From Paenibacillus gorillae (GTDB taxonomy: Bacteria > Bacillota > Bacilli > Paenibacillales > Paenibacillaceae), in assembly GCF_000513275.1 (NCBI RefSeq), contig NZ_CBVJ010000106.1:1-64000 (forward strand): a stretch of DNA of 64,000 nt, in the 5' to 3' direction. Under the pieces are notes generated by a model, which saw only the letters and a list, made by a program, of their open reading frames with translations, made no database searches and was not told the DNA's origin. Shown one piece after another: positions 47,853 to 56,638 of this stretch; position 1 is the first letter of the stretch, and each line of letters starts with the position of its first letter. The translations under genes and the position numbers were made by a program.

Positions 47853-48287
47853 ATGTCTAATCATGCACCGTTGGAGTCAGCCGCATCCTCGATTTACGAG
47901 CGATCGCCCCGGACTCGGAGGAGCAAAAAGTATTTCTTCTTATTTATAATGGTCTGGCTTATGCTGATTCTAATCGGCATCGCCGGTGCCAAGCTTTACA
48001 GCGATCATATTCAGCAGCAAGTAGCCGCCGATCTGGAACGCCAGACCTCTTCGCAAATTGCCGATATGCAGAAGCAGTACGAGGAGCGCCTGGACAAGCT
48101 GGAAGCCAGCTATAAAGAGGACCTTGCCAATCTAGAAGGGAAGGTCGATGCGCTTAACGAGCTGCTTACCTTTACAAAAGACAATGCTGATGTCAAAACA
48201 GATAATAGCAATAAGCTGTATAGCCAGTTAAATGAAGTGAAGAAGAAGCTGAACGAACTGCAAAAAAGCTTGGATGTGCTGAAATGA
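47853..48287 (+). CDS. Single-span membrane protein with extracellular coiled coil
   Basis: A 144-residue protein. A basic cytoplasmic head (RSPRTRRSKKY, about 18-28) precedes one membrane span (about 28-48), and the rest is a long charged heptad-rich coiled coil (50-142, e.g. LDKLEASYKEDLANLEGK), predicted outside the cell. The stop overlaps the next ATG (ATGA), so it is made together with the NAGPA-domain protein. I do not recognise a named family. A scaffold or partner role is inferred from the coupling. Confidence 0.75.
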   Translation: MSNHAPLESAASSIYERSPRTRRSKKYFFLFIMVWLMLILIGIAGAKLYSDHIQQQVAADLERQTSSQIADMQKQYEERLDKLEASYKEDLANLEGKVDALNELLTFTKDNADVKTDNSNKLYSQLNEVKKKLNELQKSLDVLK

Positions 48288-49372
48288 GCAACAACAGTGT
48301 CCGCTATTTGAACCGTACGCTGCTGCTTGCCTGCACGCCTTTTCTGGGTATGCTGGTATGGCTGTTGTTCTCCGACGTGGCCGTCGTAATGGGCGAGGGC
48401 GCTTTTCCCAAATTCGAATCAAGCGCAAGTGCCACTGAAGAGCAAGTGCCGCAGCCAGCCGCCAAAGCGGTGGAGGGGCTGAGCAAAGCTCAAGACACTG
48501 CAGCCGAGACGAGCCAATCCATTAAAAAGCAAATTAAGCTGTACACCCAAACGAACGAGGAAATGAAGCAGATCGTCAATAAAGCGACTACGCAAGCCAA
48601 ACGGCCGTATGAGATTTACGACCGCATCATCACCTCCAAGCTTGGCAAGCCTTCCGGCACCATCGATACAAGTAACCTGAGAGCGCAGTTGTTCTACATA
48701 CAGGCCGATTACTTCAATGCTTATGCGCTCAAGCTGAAGCTAAAGACGGGAGATGCCATGCAGATGGCGCTTGGCGGCGACCGGTACGGCGGCGCTGAGA
48801 CGACGCTGGAGGCCGTCAAACGGACAGGAGCCTTTGCGGGTGTTAATGCAGGGGGATTCGCCGATGGCGGCGGCAAACGTTACCCGCTCAGCACAACGAT
48901 GCTAGACGGCGAATATCTGGACGGGTTCGAGCCAACCTACTCCGATCTCTTCTTCGTTGGTTTGAATGAAAGCAATAAGCTGATTGGCGGCAAGTTCACG
49001 AACCGTCAGGAGCTTGATAACAAAAACGTCAAGTTTGGCGCATCCTTCGTCCCCGTCCTGTTGAAAAACGGCATCTCGACGACGATTCCGCCGAAATGGC
49101 AGTCGAGTCCAGCTAGAGCTCCACGTACCGTCATTGCCAACTACAAGGACGATCAATTGCTTATCCTCGTCGTGGACGGGCGCAATGAGGGCGGCAGCTC
49201 CGGCGCTACGCTGGCCGAGCTTCAAATTCTACTCCATCGTTACGGCGCAGTAGACGGCTATAATCTGGACGGCGGAGGCTCCTCTTCTCTTATCTGGAAC
49301 GGACGCATCATTAATAAGCCTTCAGACGGCCAGCTTCGCAAGCTGCCAACCAACTTTTTATTTTTCAAATAA
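48284..49372 (+). CDS. Membrane-anchored phosphodiester glycosidase (NAGPA) domain protein
   Basis: A 362-residue protein with one N-terminal span (about 12-35), a helical stalk (to about 125) and a C-terminal NAGPA domain (about 140-360). Motifs include GVNAGGFADGG, RAPRTVIANYKDD and the terminal YNLDGGGSSSLIWNG. This fold removes GlcNAc or other sugars from phosphodiesters; bacterial members such as YngK/PgiP-like proteins act on wall polymers or exopolysaccharide. It is coupled to the coiled-coil membrane protein just upstream. Confidence 0.85.
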   Translation: MSNNSVRYLNRTLLLACTPFLGMLVWLLFSDVAVVMGEGAFPKFESSASATEEQVPQPAAKAVEGLSKAQDTAAETSQSIKKQIKLYTQTNEEMKQIVNKATTQAKRPYEIYDRIITSKLGKPSGTIDTSNLRAQLFYIQADYFNAYALKLKLKTGDAMQMALGGDRYGGAETTLEAVKRTGAFAGVNAGGFADGGGKRYPLSTTMLDGEYLDGFEPTYSDLFFVGLNESNKLIGGKFTNRQELDNKNVKFGASFVPVLLKNGISTTIPPKWQSSPARAPRTVIANYKDDQLLILVVDGRNEGGSSGATLAELQILLHRYGAVDGYNLDGGGSSSLIWNGRIINKPSDGQLRKLPTNFLFFK

Positions 49373-49404
49373 TAGGTTCGGCCTCATTTATTCTTTATAA
49401 AATA

Positions 49405-49480
49405 AAGAAGCGGTACCCTTTGAGCCAATGCCATTAAGTTAACTAACCTTAATGACATTGCTTTTGGGTGCCGCTTCTTC
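49405..49480. terminator. Bidirectional terminator with the shared palindrome
   Basis: The outer stem AAGAAGCGGTACCC / GGGTGCCGCTTCTT has 14 pairs (one G-U). The inner arms CAATGCCATTAAG (49426-49438) and CTTAATGACATTG (49448-49460) nearly repeat those at 34448-34481. It separates the convergent NAGPA and purine-permease genes. Confidence 0.82.
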
Positions 49481-49542
49481 CTATTGCCGGGGCGCCGGTC
49501 CAATCCGCCTCCAGCCTATTCGATTCTAGCCTGTAGCTTCGC

Positions 49543-50928
49543 TTATTCTCCGCCGAGGAAAATAAAGCGTCCCAGCACAAGCGCTGCGATAATCCACATG
49601 AGCCAGTGAACTTTGTACTTGCCTTTGCCAGATACGTTAGCAACTGTCGCAAGCAATACATAAGTAACTACGCCGAACGAAATGCCGTTCGCAATGTTGT
49701 AAGTGAAAGGCATCAGCGCCAGCGTCAAGAACGAAGGAATGGCATAGACCATGTCCGAGAAGTCGATCTCTTTGATCGATTGCATCATCAGTACGCCTAC
49801 AATGATCAAAGCTGCATTCGTCGCCGAACCCGGAACGAGTGCAATTACTGGTGCTACGAAAATAGCGATCAGGAAGCAAATGCCCGTCGTAACTGACGTC
49901 AGGCCTGTCCGGCCGCCTTGCGCCACACCTGCGGAGCTTTCTACGAATGCCGTTACTGTACTCGTACCCAGCATTGCGCCGCCGCTTACACCAATCGCAT
50001 CGACGAACATCGCTTTGCCGACGCGTTTTGTGCCTTCTTCTTTATTTTTCATCAGGCCGGCACGGTTTGCTGTACCAACTAGCGTTCCGAACGTATCGAA
50101 CAGCTCAACGAACGTGAAGGTCAAGATGACCGTTACAAGACCTACTTCAATAACGCCTGCAAAATCGAAATGTACGAAATTCAATTTACCGAAGTCAGGA
50201 ACCCATGTTTTGCCTGTCAGCGTTTCTTTCACATTGATTTGACCCGTAAGCAAGGAAATAACGGTTGTGCCGATGATACCGAACAAAATTGCACCCGGTA
50301 CACGCAGTACCATCAGAACTGCGATCAGAACGAGACCAACAATCGTCATGTACACATCTGGCGAAGCGAGATGTCCCAGGTGGATAACGGTCTCAGGACC
50401 AGCAAGGTCTGTATAAGCACCAGCTTTCACATCACCGAAGGTCGTTGCCGCAATCGTCATCAGGCCGCTGCCTTTCAGACCGATAATCGCGATAAACAAA
50501 CCGATACCGACGGTAATCGCATGCTTCAGACTGTCCGGTACAGCTGTAATCATCATCTGACGAATTTGCGTCAGCGTTAGAATAATAAAGATAATACCGG
50601 AAATAAAGACGGCAGTCAGACCCATTTCAATCGAAATCGGCTTGTTCGTCGCCGCCGATGAAATGATGACCGATGCAAAATACGCGTTAAGCCCCATCCC
50701 AGGCGCAAGCGCCACAGGGAAATTCACGAACAAGCCCATTGCGATGGAGAAAATACCCGCTGACAAAGCCGTCGCCAGAAATACTGCCGTCCAATCCAAG
50801 CCGGCTGGCGTCAGAATAATCGGGTTGACGGCCAGAATATAAGCCATCGTCATAAATGTCGTCAGACCGGCCATAATTTCCGTTCTGATGTTAGAACCGT
50901 GTTCCTTTAGCTTAAAGAAACGTTCCAT
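49543..50928 (-). CDS. NCS2-family guanine/hypoxanthine permease
   Basis: A 461-residue polytopic permease of the AzgA-like NCS2 group (PbuG/PbuO type), importing purine bases with H+. The N-terminal GLTTFMTMAYILAVNP, APGMGLNAYFA and GTSTVTAFVESSAGVAQGGRTG are hallmarks. I chose the ATG at 50928, about 11 nt after GGGGGG; the ATG at 50937 is too near that ribosome site. A guanine-type riboswitch and PurR-like boxes lie upstream, supporting a purine substrate. Confidence 0.93.
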   Translation of the reverse strand: MERFFKLKEHGSNIRTEIMAGLTTFMTMAYILAVNPIILTPAGLDWTAVFLATALSAGIFSIAMGLFVNFPVALAPGMGLNAYFASVIISSAATNKPISIEMGLTAVFISGIIFIILTLTQIRQMMITAVPDSLKHAITVGIGLFIAIIGLKGSGLMTIAATTFGDVKAGAYTDLAGPETVIHLGHLASPDVYMTIVGLVLIAVLMVLRVPGAILFGIIGTTVISLLTGQINVKETLTGKTWVPDFGKLNFVHFDFAGVIEVGLVTVILTFTFVELFDTFGTLVGTANRAGLMKNKEEGTKRVGKAMFVDAIGVSGGAMLGTSTVTAFVESSAGVAQGGRTGLTSVTTGICFLIAIFVAPVIALVPGSATNAALIIVGVLMMQSIKEIDFSDMVYAIPSFLTLALMPFTYNIANGISFGVVTYVLLATVANVSGKGKYKVHWLMWIIAALVLGRFIFLGGE

Positions 50929-50968
50929 TATTAACATAACCCCCCAAAAATGTGTGCAAGCAGTACAA

Positions 50969-51021
50969 AGAGCCTAGGAATCGGGACATGCGGACTACCG
51001 CTGTCTCATCTCCTAGGCTCT
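50969..51021 (-). terminator. Riboswitch-linked terminator before the purine permease
   Basis: AGAGCCTAGGA and TCCTAGGCTCT form a perfect 11-bp stem, with an inner GCGG-TAGT-CCGC hairpin. On the minus strand a short TTTGT follows, so the T tract is weak. A second hairpin, GGAAAAGT / ACTTTTCC (51031-51063), lies between it and the aptamer. Confidence 0.65.
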
Positions 51022-51067
51022 GCAAAACGCGGAAAAGTATACCGTGGACCGACGGACTTTTCCTCGC

Positions 51068-51137
51068 CTTTCGTAGCCTGATCATTTACGGTGATCGAGT
51101 AGAGACTCTCAAGCCAATTCTTGAGATTATACGAAAA
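51068..51137 (-). ncRNA. Guanine-type purine riboswitch upstream of the permease
   Basis: On the minus strand: P1 TTTCGTA / TACGAAA, J1/2 TAATC, P2 CTCAAG / CTTGAG around the AATTGG-type loop, J2/3 AGTCTCTACT, P3 GATCA / TGATC with loop CCGTAAA, and J3/1 ending GGCTACG. The specificity base is C, so guanine or hypoxanthine is expected. The J2/3-P3 junction (ACTC instead of the usual ACC) and the G before CTA differ from common members. Confidence 0.88.
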
Positions 51138-51168
51138 GAGTTATAAAGTTATATGTTTGCCGTCTCTT

Positions 51169-51198
51169 ATTCTAAAGATTAACGATTCCTTTTGTCAA
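51169..51198 (-). promoter_or_regulatory. Sigma-A promoter of the purine permease
   Basis: TTGACA (51193-51198) and TAGAAT (51169-51174) on the minus strand are 18 nt apart, about 30 nt before the aptamer. Confidence 0.7.
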
Positions 51199-51201
51199 TA
51201 G

Positions 51202-51246
51202 ATTTCACGAACGTTACCATCGTAATCTCTTGCAATATTCGGTTTT
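51202..51246. promoter_or_regulatory. PurR-like box pair before the permease promoter
   Basis: CGAAC (51208-51212, inside TTTCACGAACGTTA) and an inverted TTCGG (51238-51242, inside AATATTCGGTTTTA) are 25 nt apart. Orientation and spacing are close to the pair before purE, though the second core has ATTCGG rather than GTTCGG. It lies directly upstream of the -35 element and touches the end of the deacetylase gene. Confidence 0.5.
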
Positions 51247-52066
51247 AACTAAGCATTGGCAACAAGCTCCTCAGCTCATCCTCATTAGGACGTCTGCCAT
51301 AATCCGCAATTTCGAACGGTTCGGCATATCGGACCTTGGCGGCATGCGCTCCGTATTCTCGTTCTAAAGTCGCAGTCATCTCCGGCGAAACGTCCAGGAA
51401 GCTGCTCCAATGCTCCAGAATATAATCCCGTCTTGCCTCCCAGCCTTGCGGAACTTGATCCAGCAGGCCTCGCTGCCATGGCGCGAATTCATAGAACTGA
51501 GAAGCATGGGCATCGCAGCTCAGCAGCTTTTTCTCCAGCACTGGGCCAATGTCTATGACAATATCAGCGGTGTAGGAGGCGCGTTTGCCATAGTCCGGCA
51601 TTAGCAGGAACAACGGGGAAACCTCAAGCGGCGGCGTATCCGGTACCGTATTCGGCACCTTTGCGATGAAATCCGCAGCGTCGCGCACCAGTCTCCCTGC
51701 ATTCCTGTTATCGACATGTCCGGTCCCTTCGGGATGGAAAGTAATGACGATATCTGCCTGCCAATCACGAATTTGCCGGATGACCTCCTCCCGTACCTCA
51801 AATCCGGTCGTCAGCCTGCCGTCGGAGATTGGCAATATGCCGTAGGCCAGCACCCCAAGCCGTTTCGCTGCCTCCACAGCCTCGGCCGCTCTGCGCTCCA
51901 CCAGCTCTTGTCCGCTGATCGCAAAATGGCCGCAATCGCCATTCGTCAGCGAGACGAACTTTACCCGGTGGCCAAGCTCTGCGAACAGAGCCGACGTTCC
52001 TCCTGCATAAATCTCTGCTTCATCAGGGTGAGCTGCGATAATAATTACGTTAATTGGTTTTGTCAT
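51245..52066 (-). CDS. PIG-L family zinc-dependent N-deacetylase
   Basis: A 273-residue PIG-L/BshB-fold protein. The zinc site is set by AAHPDEAE (His13, Asp15, Glu16; Asp15 the probable base) and GHVDNRNAG (His near 116). The family removes acetyl groups from N-acetylglucosamine linked to lipids, thiols or sugars; archaeal diacetylchitobiose deacetylases belong here. It is cytosolic, with no signal peptide. It lies 74 nt downstream of the sugar ABC permease genes in the same direction, which suggests the imported sugar carries an N-acetyl group. That reading is inference. Confidence 0.83.
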   Translation of the reverse strand: MTKPINVIIIAAHPDEAEIYAGGTSALFAELGHRVKFVSLTNGDCGHFAISGQELVERRAAEAVEAAKRLGVLAYGILPISDGRLTTGFEVREEVIRQIRDWQADIVITFHPEGTGHVDNRNAGRLVRDAADFIAKVPNTVPDTPPLEVSPLFLLMPDYGKRASYTADIVIDIGPVLEKKLLSCDAHASQFYEFAPWQRGLLDQVPQGWEARRDYILEHWSSFLDVSPEMTATLEREYGAHAAKVRYAEPFEIADYGRRPNEDELRSLLPMLS

Positions 52067-52140
52067 TGTCCAAGTCTCCTCATTAGTACATCGTTTGTTA
52101 TAAGCGTCGTAATCGATTGCTATTACAGTTGAGCTTTCTC

Positions 52141-52986
52141 TTAACCTTTCACCGCCCCAGCCGTTAACCCTTTAATTACCGTTTCCTGGGAGAAAATATA
52201 AAGCACAAGCAGCGGCAAAATGGAGATCGCAATCGCCGCCATCATCGCCCCGTAATCGGTGCCGTAAGCGTTCGATACGAGCGACAGCAGCACCGAGATC
52301 GGCTGCATATCGCGAATCGGCAAGTAGACGAGCGGCAGCAGCAGCTCATTGTACGACCATAGAAAGACCATGATCGACACCGTCGCGAATATCGGCAGCG
52401 ACAACGGCAGCGTAATCCGGTAGAAGATTTTCCATATCGCCGCTCCGTCCATGACTGCCGCTTCCTCCAATTCTCCCGGCAAGGAAGCCATAAAGCCGGT
52501 CATCATCATAATCGCGAAGCTTAGATTGCCGGCAATTTGGGGCAAGATGACCGATAAGTACGTACCATTCAGCCCAAGCTTCTCGATAATGACGAAGTTC
52601 GGGATAATGACGGCGAATTGCGGCAGCAGCATACAGATGACAAACAAATAATTAAAATATGGCTTAAGCCCAAACTTGAATCTCGCTAATATGAAAGCGG
52701 CCAATCCGCCGAACAGCGATACGCCCAGCACGACAGATCCCGATATGATCAGACTGTTGGCGAAGCCTTTGACGATATTGATATTGCCATACTCGCCCAG
52801 CTTCCAATAATTCGTAAAATTAAATTGATGCGGCAGCGCAAAGGACTGCATTAAAATTTCATCCGACGTTTTGAAGCTGTTGAGCAGCACCCACAGCAGC
52901 GGCAGGATCGTCGTACACGCCCACAGAACGAGCAGCGCATACACCATCAGCTTCGCTGCGCCTGGCCGAAGCCCCTTATTCACCAT
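52141..52986 (-). CDS. Sugar ABC transporter permease (MalG type)
   Basis: A 281-residue inner-membrane permease with six spans and the EAA loop EEAAVMDGAAIWKIFYRITLP (near 180), which docks to the ATPase. It belongs to the CUT1 family for di- and oligosaccharides. It follows the other permease by 40 nt. As usual for this family in Firmicutes, no ATPase gene is present; a shared MsiK/MsmX-type ATPase elsewhere is expected. Confidence 0.92.
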   Translation of the reverse strand: MVNKGLRPGAAKLMVYALLVLWACTTILPLLWVLLNSFKTSDEILMQSFALPHQFNFTNYWKLGEYGNINIVKGFANSLIISGSVVLGVSLFGGLAAFILARFKFGLKPYFNYLFVICMLLPQFAVIIPNFVIIEKLGLNGTYLSVILPQIAGNLSFAIMMMTGFMASLPGELEEAAVMDGAAIWKIFYRITLPLSLPIFATVSIMVFLWSYNELLLPLVYLPIRDMQPISVLLSLVSNAYGTDYGAMMAAIAISILPLLVLYIFSQETVIKGLTAGAVKG

Positions 52987-53026
52987 ATCCGTATCTCCTT
53001 CTCAAGCAGACTGATTGTTGGCTTCA

Positions 53027-53896
53027 TTAATAGCCAGCAGCCTCTTTTTTCACGAGCCGATTGAGCGCTACGGTAATCACAATGCCAAGCACCATCATGG
53101 CGATAACGATCGTACTCGCATAACCGGCGTTTTGGCCATTGAACGCTTTCGTATACATATAGGTGCTGAGCAGCTCGCTCGAATTAAGCGGCCCGCCCTT
53201 CGTTACGATATAGACAACGTCGAACACCTTCAACGCCCCAGCCGTCGCCAGCGTCAGGCAGGAAGCGATGACGTCCCGTAAAAGCGGAATCGTAATATAA
53301 ATCGAGCGGCGGTAGCCGGTAATGCCATCGAGCGTTGCGGACTCGTATATTTCCTCTGGAATTTTGGACATGCCCGTCAGAAAAATAACGAAGTAAAAGC
53401 CGACATACTGCCAGAGAATCGGGATCAGAACGAGATAAATCGCGCTTTTCTCTGTCAGCCACACCTGCTCGCCCCAGCCGAAGGCCCGCATGAGCGCGTT
53501 CAGCAAGCCATAATCGTAGTTATAGATCAAGGAGAACATCAATCCGATGGCCGTACCAGAAATCACGATCGGGAAAAAGAACACCGTACGGAAAAACTTG
53601 AAGCCGCGCTTGATGCTGTCGGTCAGCAGCGCAAGCACAAGACCGCCGCCCGCTTGAAGCAGAATCGCACCGGCAACGAGAATAAACGTATTTTTGAACG
53701 CAATGCCAATAACCGGGTCCTCAATTAATTGCCGATAGTTGGCCAAACCGTTGAAATGCTTCGTATTGGAAAAGTTATACCAGTCTGTGAAGCTGTAATA
53801 GACTGACTGCCCCAGCGGGTATAGCAGAAATATAGCCAGCAGCAGCATCGTTGGCGCCAGAAACAATACGATATATCTTTTATCTTGGAAAATCAC
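53027..53896 (-). CDS. Sugar ABC transporter permease (MalF type)
   Basis: A 289-residue permease with six spans and the EAA loop EIYESATLDGITGYRRSIYI (near 200). It pairs with the MalG-type permease downstream to form a CUT1 importer. It is 91 nt after the binding-protein gene, and the gap holds a strong hairpin. Confidence 0.92.
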   Translation of the reverse strand: MIFQDKRYIVLFLAPTMLLLAIFLLYPLGQSVYYSFTDWYNFSNTKHFNGLANYRQLIEDPVIGIAFKNTFILVAGAILLQAGGGLVLALLTDSIKRGFKFFRTVFFFPIVISGTAIGLMFSLIYNYDYGLLNALMRAFGWGEQVWLTEKSAIYLVLIPILWQYVGFYFVIFLTGMSKIPEEIYESATLDGITGYRRSIYITIPLLRDVIASCLTLATAGALKVFDVVYIVTKGGPLNSSELLSTYMYTKAFNGQNAGYASTIVIAMMVLGIVITVALNRLVKKEAAGY

Positions 53897-53929
53897 GGCT
53901 GAACGCCTCCCTTTCTATCGTTCCTCGTG

Positions 53930-53972
53930 CCGCTCCGGGCACGTCTTTCTAGCGAGAACGTGCCTGGAGCGG
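53930..53972. repeat. Intercistronic hairpin between binding protein and permease genes
   Basis: CCGCTCCGGGCACGT and ACGTGCCTGGAGCGG form 15 bp with one mismatch around a 13-nt loop. No T run follows. Hairpins in this position often protect the binding-protein mRNA and lower permease expression. Confidence 0.7.
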
Positions 53973-53987
53973 ATCTCGGAGCGCAGC

Positions 53988-55271
53988 CTATTTGGTCGCT
54001 TTATCGTTCAACTTCTTAGCTTCTGCCAGCACTTCCTCGGCTGTCTTCTTGCCGCCGGAAAGGTAAGCCAATCCTTTGGTGAATTCCGTATACGATTCCC
54101 GCGTCACATAAGAGTCGATTGGCATAACGAAGTCCTTAGCCGCAGCAACCATCGCATTGCCGTCCGTCAACAGCTTAGCCGTTGCATTCGTCGCCGTCGC
54201 CTGCACCGCGTACGTGCCGCCGATTTCGGCGAATTTGCCCGCAACGTCAGGGGAAGTGATGAATTTAATGAACTCCAGCGACATCGCATATTTGTCTTGA
54301 TCCTTGTTGTTCTTCATATACCAGCCGGAGCCAAAGCCCGACACGATCATATTCTCGCCTTTGCCTCCAGGCACGAGCGGGAACGGCAGGATTTCAATGC
54401 CTTCAATTTTGCTGTTGCCTGCGGCCGTCCACGAACCGTTGAACATCATGGCCGCCTTGCCTCCGGAGAATAAAGCCTGCGCTTTCTCGTCATCCAGCGT
54501 CAGCGCATCTTTCGGAAACGCCTTCTTCTCGCTAAGCTCGCGGAAGATGTTCAATGCCGGCGCCCAGGAAGCATCATACGCCTTTTGCTGGCCTTCCGGC
54601 CCCACTTGGGAGAGCACAAGCGCTTCCTGCAAATAAGGGGTCGTAAGCGACGTCGCGAAAGGAATAATGCCATTAGCCGCAAACGTGTCTACCGCTTTCA
54701 TAAATGCATCGTAGCTAGCAGGCGCTTCCAACTGGTACTTGTCGAACAAGGTTTTGTTCCAGAACAGCCCCTCGTAAAATCCGATATAAGGAAGCGCATA
54801 CAATTTGCCGTTGTATTTAACCTTCTCTATAATGCCGCTATTGAATTGCTTCGCCCAATCTGCGTCCTTCGCCAGTTCATCCTCCCATGATACGATGTCG
54901 CCGGATTCGGTCAGTATCGCCGTCTCGCTGCCATTGAAGTAGAACATAACGTCAGCCAGGTTCCCCGTAGCCGCATCCGCCTTTACCTTCGTCCGGAGCG
55001 CTTCATTGTTGACCGGCGTCGACTCGTCGACGATCTTCACATTCGGATGCTTGTCTTTGAACTGCTGAAGCGCATTCGTCCATGCCGGCACCCAAGGGTC
55101 CGAACCCGCGAAGCTTGTCGCTACGCGCAGCGTAATCTCTTTGTCTTTGCCTTTGTTCTCCCCTTTGTTTTTTTCTCCGGCATTGCTGCCGCCTCCGCAC
55201 CCCGCCATGAACACCATAATCGCTACAAGTGTCAATAAGACCGTTGTTGCCTTGCTCCCCGTCTTCTTCAT
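53988..55271 (-). CDS. Extracellular sugar-binding lipoprotein (SBP family 1)
   Basis: A 427-residue solute-binding lipoprotein. The signal peptide ends VFMAGC, with lipidation at Cys25. The body has the family-1 pattern, with KHPNVKIVDESTPVNNEALR, LPYIGFYEGLFWNKTLFDK and ALFSGGKAAMMFNGSW. It captures the sugar for the two permeases downstream. A ROK-type operator candidate lies about 95 nt upstream. Confidence 0.92.
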   Translation of the reverse strand: MKKTGSKATTVLLTLVAIMVFMAGCGGGSNAGEKNKGENKGKDKEITLRVATSFAGSDPWVPAWTNALQQFKDKHPNVKIVDESTPVNNEALRTKVKADAATGNLADVMFYFNGSETAILTESGDIVSWEDELAKDADWAKQFNSGIIEKVKYNGKLYALPYIGFYEGLFWNKTLFDKYQLEAPASYDAFMKAVDTFAANGIIPFATSLTTPYLQEALVLSQVGPEGQQKAYDASWAPALNIFRELSEKKAFPKDALTLDDEKAQALFSGGKAAMMFNGSWTAAGNSKIEGIEILPFPLVPGGKGENMIVSGFGSGWYMKNNKDQDKYAMSLEFIKFITSPDVAGKFAEIGGTYAVQATATNATAKLLTDGNAMVAAAKDFVMPIDSYVTRESYTEFTKGLAYLSGGKKTAEEVLAEAKKLNDKATK

Positions 55272-55365
55272 CGCTCAGCTCTCCTTTATTGTTCATTCAT
55301 CTATTGAAACCCGGAGAGCATCCAATGCTGCGATACTCTTGCCGGGAACCAACCACGCATTATAA

Positions 55366-55387
55366 TTAATTAACTTTATTAATTAAT
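55366..55387. promoter_or_regulatory. Candidate ROK operator before the binding-protein gene
   Basis: On the minus strand this 22-bp site reads ATTAATTAA-TAAAG-TTAATTAA. It matches the site at 56639-56660 at 20 of 22 positions, and both lie upstream of genes of the same locus. Confidence 0.6.
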
Positions 55388-55409
55388 TGAACAAAATCTA
55401 ATGAACGAG

Positions 55410-56627
55410 TCAATTAGATTCCGCTTCCTCCAGAAGCTCGGTGAAGATCGTCTCTAAGCCAATCGCCACGCCGCCGATAAGAACCGCTTTCGTCTTTAAG
55501 GACGTATGGACGATTGCCGCTTTCGTGGAAGGCATAAGTGCCGATACTTCCTCCTTAAGCGTATCGGTGTAAGCCGGTCCCAATGACACGAACCCGCCGC
55601 CTAGAACGATTGTATCCAGATCCAGCAGTTGAAGCAGATTCACGACGACTGCGGCCAGCATTTGCGCGCGTCTCTTCACCTGGCGGACAGCCAGCTCATC
55701 GCCGGCATGTACGGCTGCCATAATGTCGTTGAAGCCCGCTGGCTTACTCGTCGAGATCTGCTGCAAGCTGCTGGCAGCGCCGTTTGCAAGTTCAGCCCGA
55801 ACGTCGCGTACCAGTGCACCGATCGATACCTGATCCTGCAGCCGAACCGGAGCAGCATCGCCCGTTCCAACCAGGTAGCCTGCAATTTCACCCGATGCAT
55901 GAAAGCTGCCGGGATAAAGCCTGCCATCCAGCACAATGCCGAGTCCTAAGCCAACGTCTGCGCTTAGGAATACAGCGTTGCTGCAGCCTTGAGCGGAGCC
56001 GAAGCTCATCTCGCCGATTATCGCGGCATTAATATCCTTTTGCAAGAGCACCTTCGTCAGGAAGCGCTCTGACAGCGGCTCTCTGAAGTTCACCGTTCCT
56101 AGCGATTCGAGGTAGGAACCGCATTTCACCAGCCCGCTTTCCCCGTCTACCTGTCCGGGCACCGAGACCGATATCATCAGCAGCTGCTCCTGGCTAATAC
56201 CCGAGGTCGCAAGAAGCTCTTCGATTTTGCCTGTCAGCAGCTCCATCAGCTGTCCCAGCTCGTATTGCTCGATATCGAACTTCAGCTCCTGTACGATCTC
56301 GGGCTTCAAATTCGCGACAGCTACGTTCACGCACGGATTGCTCAGATCAACCGCAATGATATAACCGAACCCGTCATTCAACCGCAGCCTGCTTGCCTTG
56401 CGGCCCACTCCGGAGGAAGCATCCTCCGTTTCCCGGACGATGCCCAGCGCCACTAGCTGATCTACGTTCGTGCATACGCTCGGAACGCTCAGATTCAGCA
56501 GCTTCGACAGCTCGCTTCGTGTTGCGCTCTCCCGCTGCCGGATCGTATCTATAATCAAATTTTGGTTCGTAATGCGAACGAACTGCTGCTTTGCTGATTT
56601 TTTTGCCAAAAGGAAACCCCATTTCAT
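55410..56627 (-). CDS. ROK-family transcriptional repressor (NagC/XylR type)
   Basis: A 405-residue regulator. An N-terminal winged helix (about 18-75; RSELSKLLNLSVPSVCTNVD) is followed by a ROK sugar-kinase-like domain (DLSNPCVNVAVANLKPE, SGEIAGYLVG). The zinc motif CxCGxxGC found in most ROK proteins is missing; the corresponding stretch reads GTGDAAPVRLQDQVSIGALV. Sugar binding therefore may differ. It sits between the binding-protein gene and the GH4 gene, with a matching 22-bp site upstream of itself and of the binding-protein gene. A TTG 8 codons in, after GGGG, is an alternative start. Confidence 0.87.
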   Translation of the reverse strand: MKWGFLLAKKSAKQQFVRITNQNLIIDTIRQRESATRSELSKLLNLSVPSVCTNVDQLVALGIVRETEDASSGVGRKASRLRLNDGFGYIIAVDLSNPCVNVAVANLKPEIVQELKFDIEQYELGQLMELLTGKIEELLATSGISQEQLLMISVSVPGQVDGESGLVKCGSYLESLGTVNFREPLSERFLTKVLLQKDINAAIIGEMSFGSAQGCSNAVFLSADVGLGLGIVLDGRLYPGSFHASGEIAGYLVGTGDAAPVRLQDQVSIGALVRDVRAELANGAASSLQQISTSKPAGFNDIMAAVHAGDELAVRQVKRRAQMLAAVVVNLLQLLDLDTIVLGGGFVSLGPAYTDTLKEEVSALMPSTKAAIVHTSLKTKAVLIGGVAIGLETIFTELLEEAESN

Positions 56628-56638
56628 TCAACCTGCTA

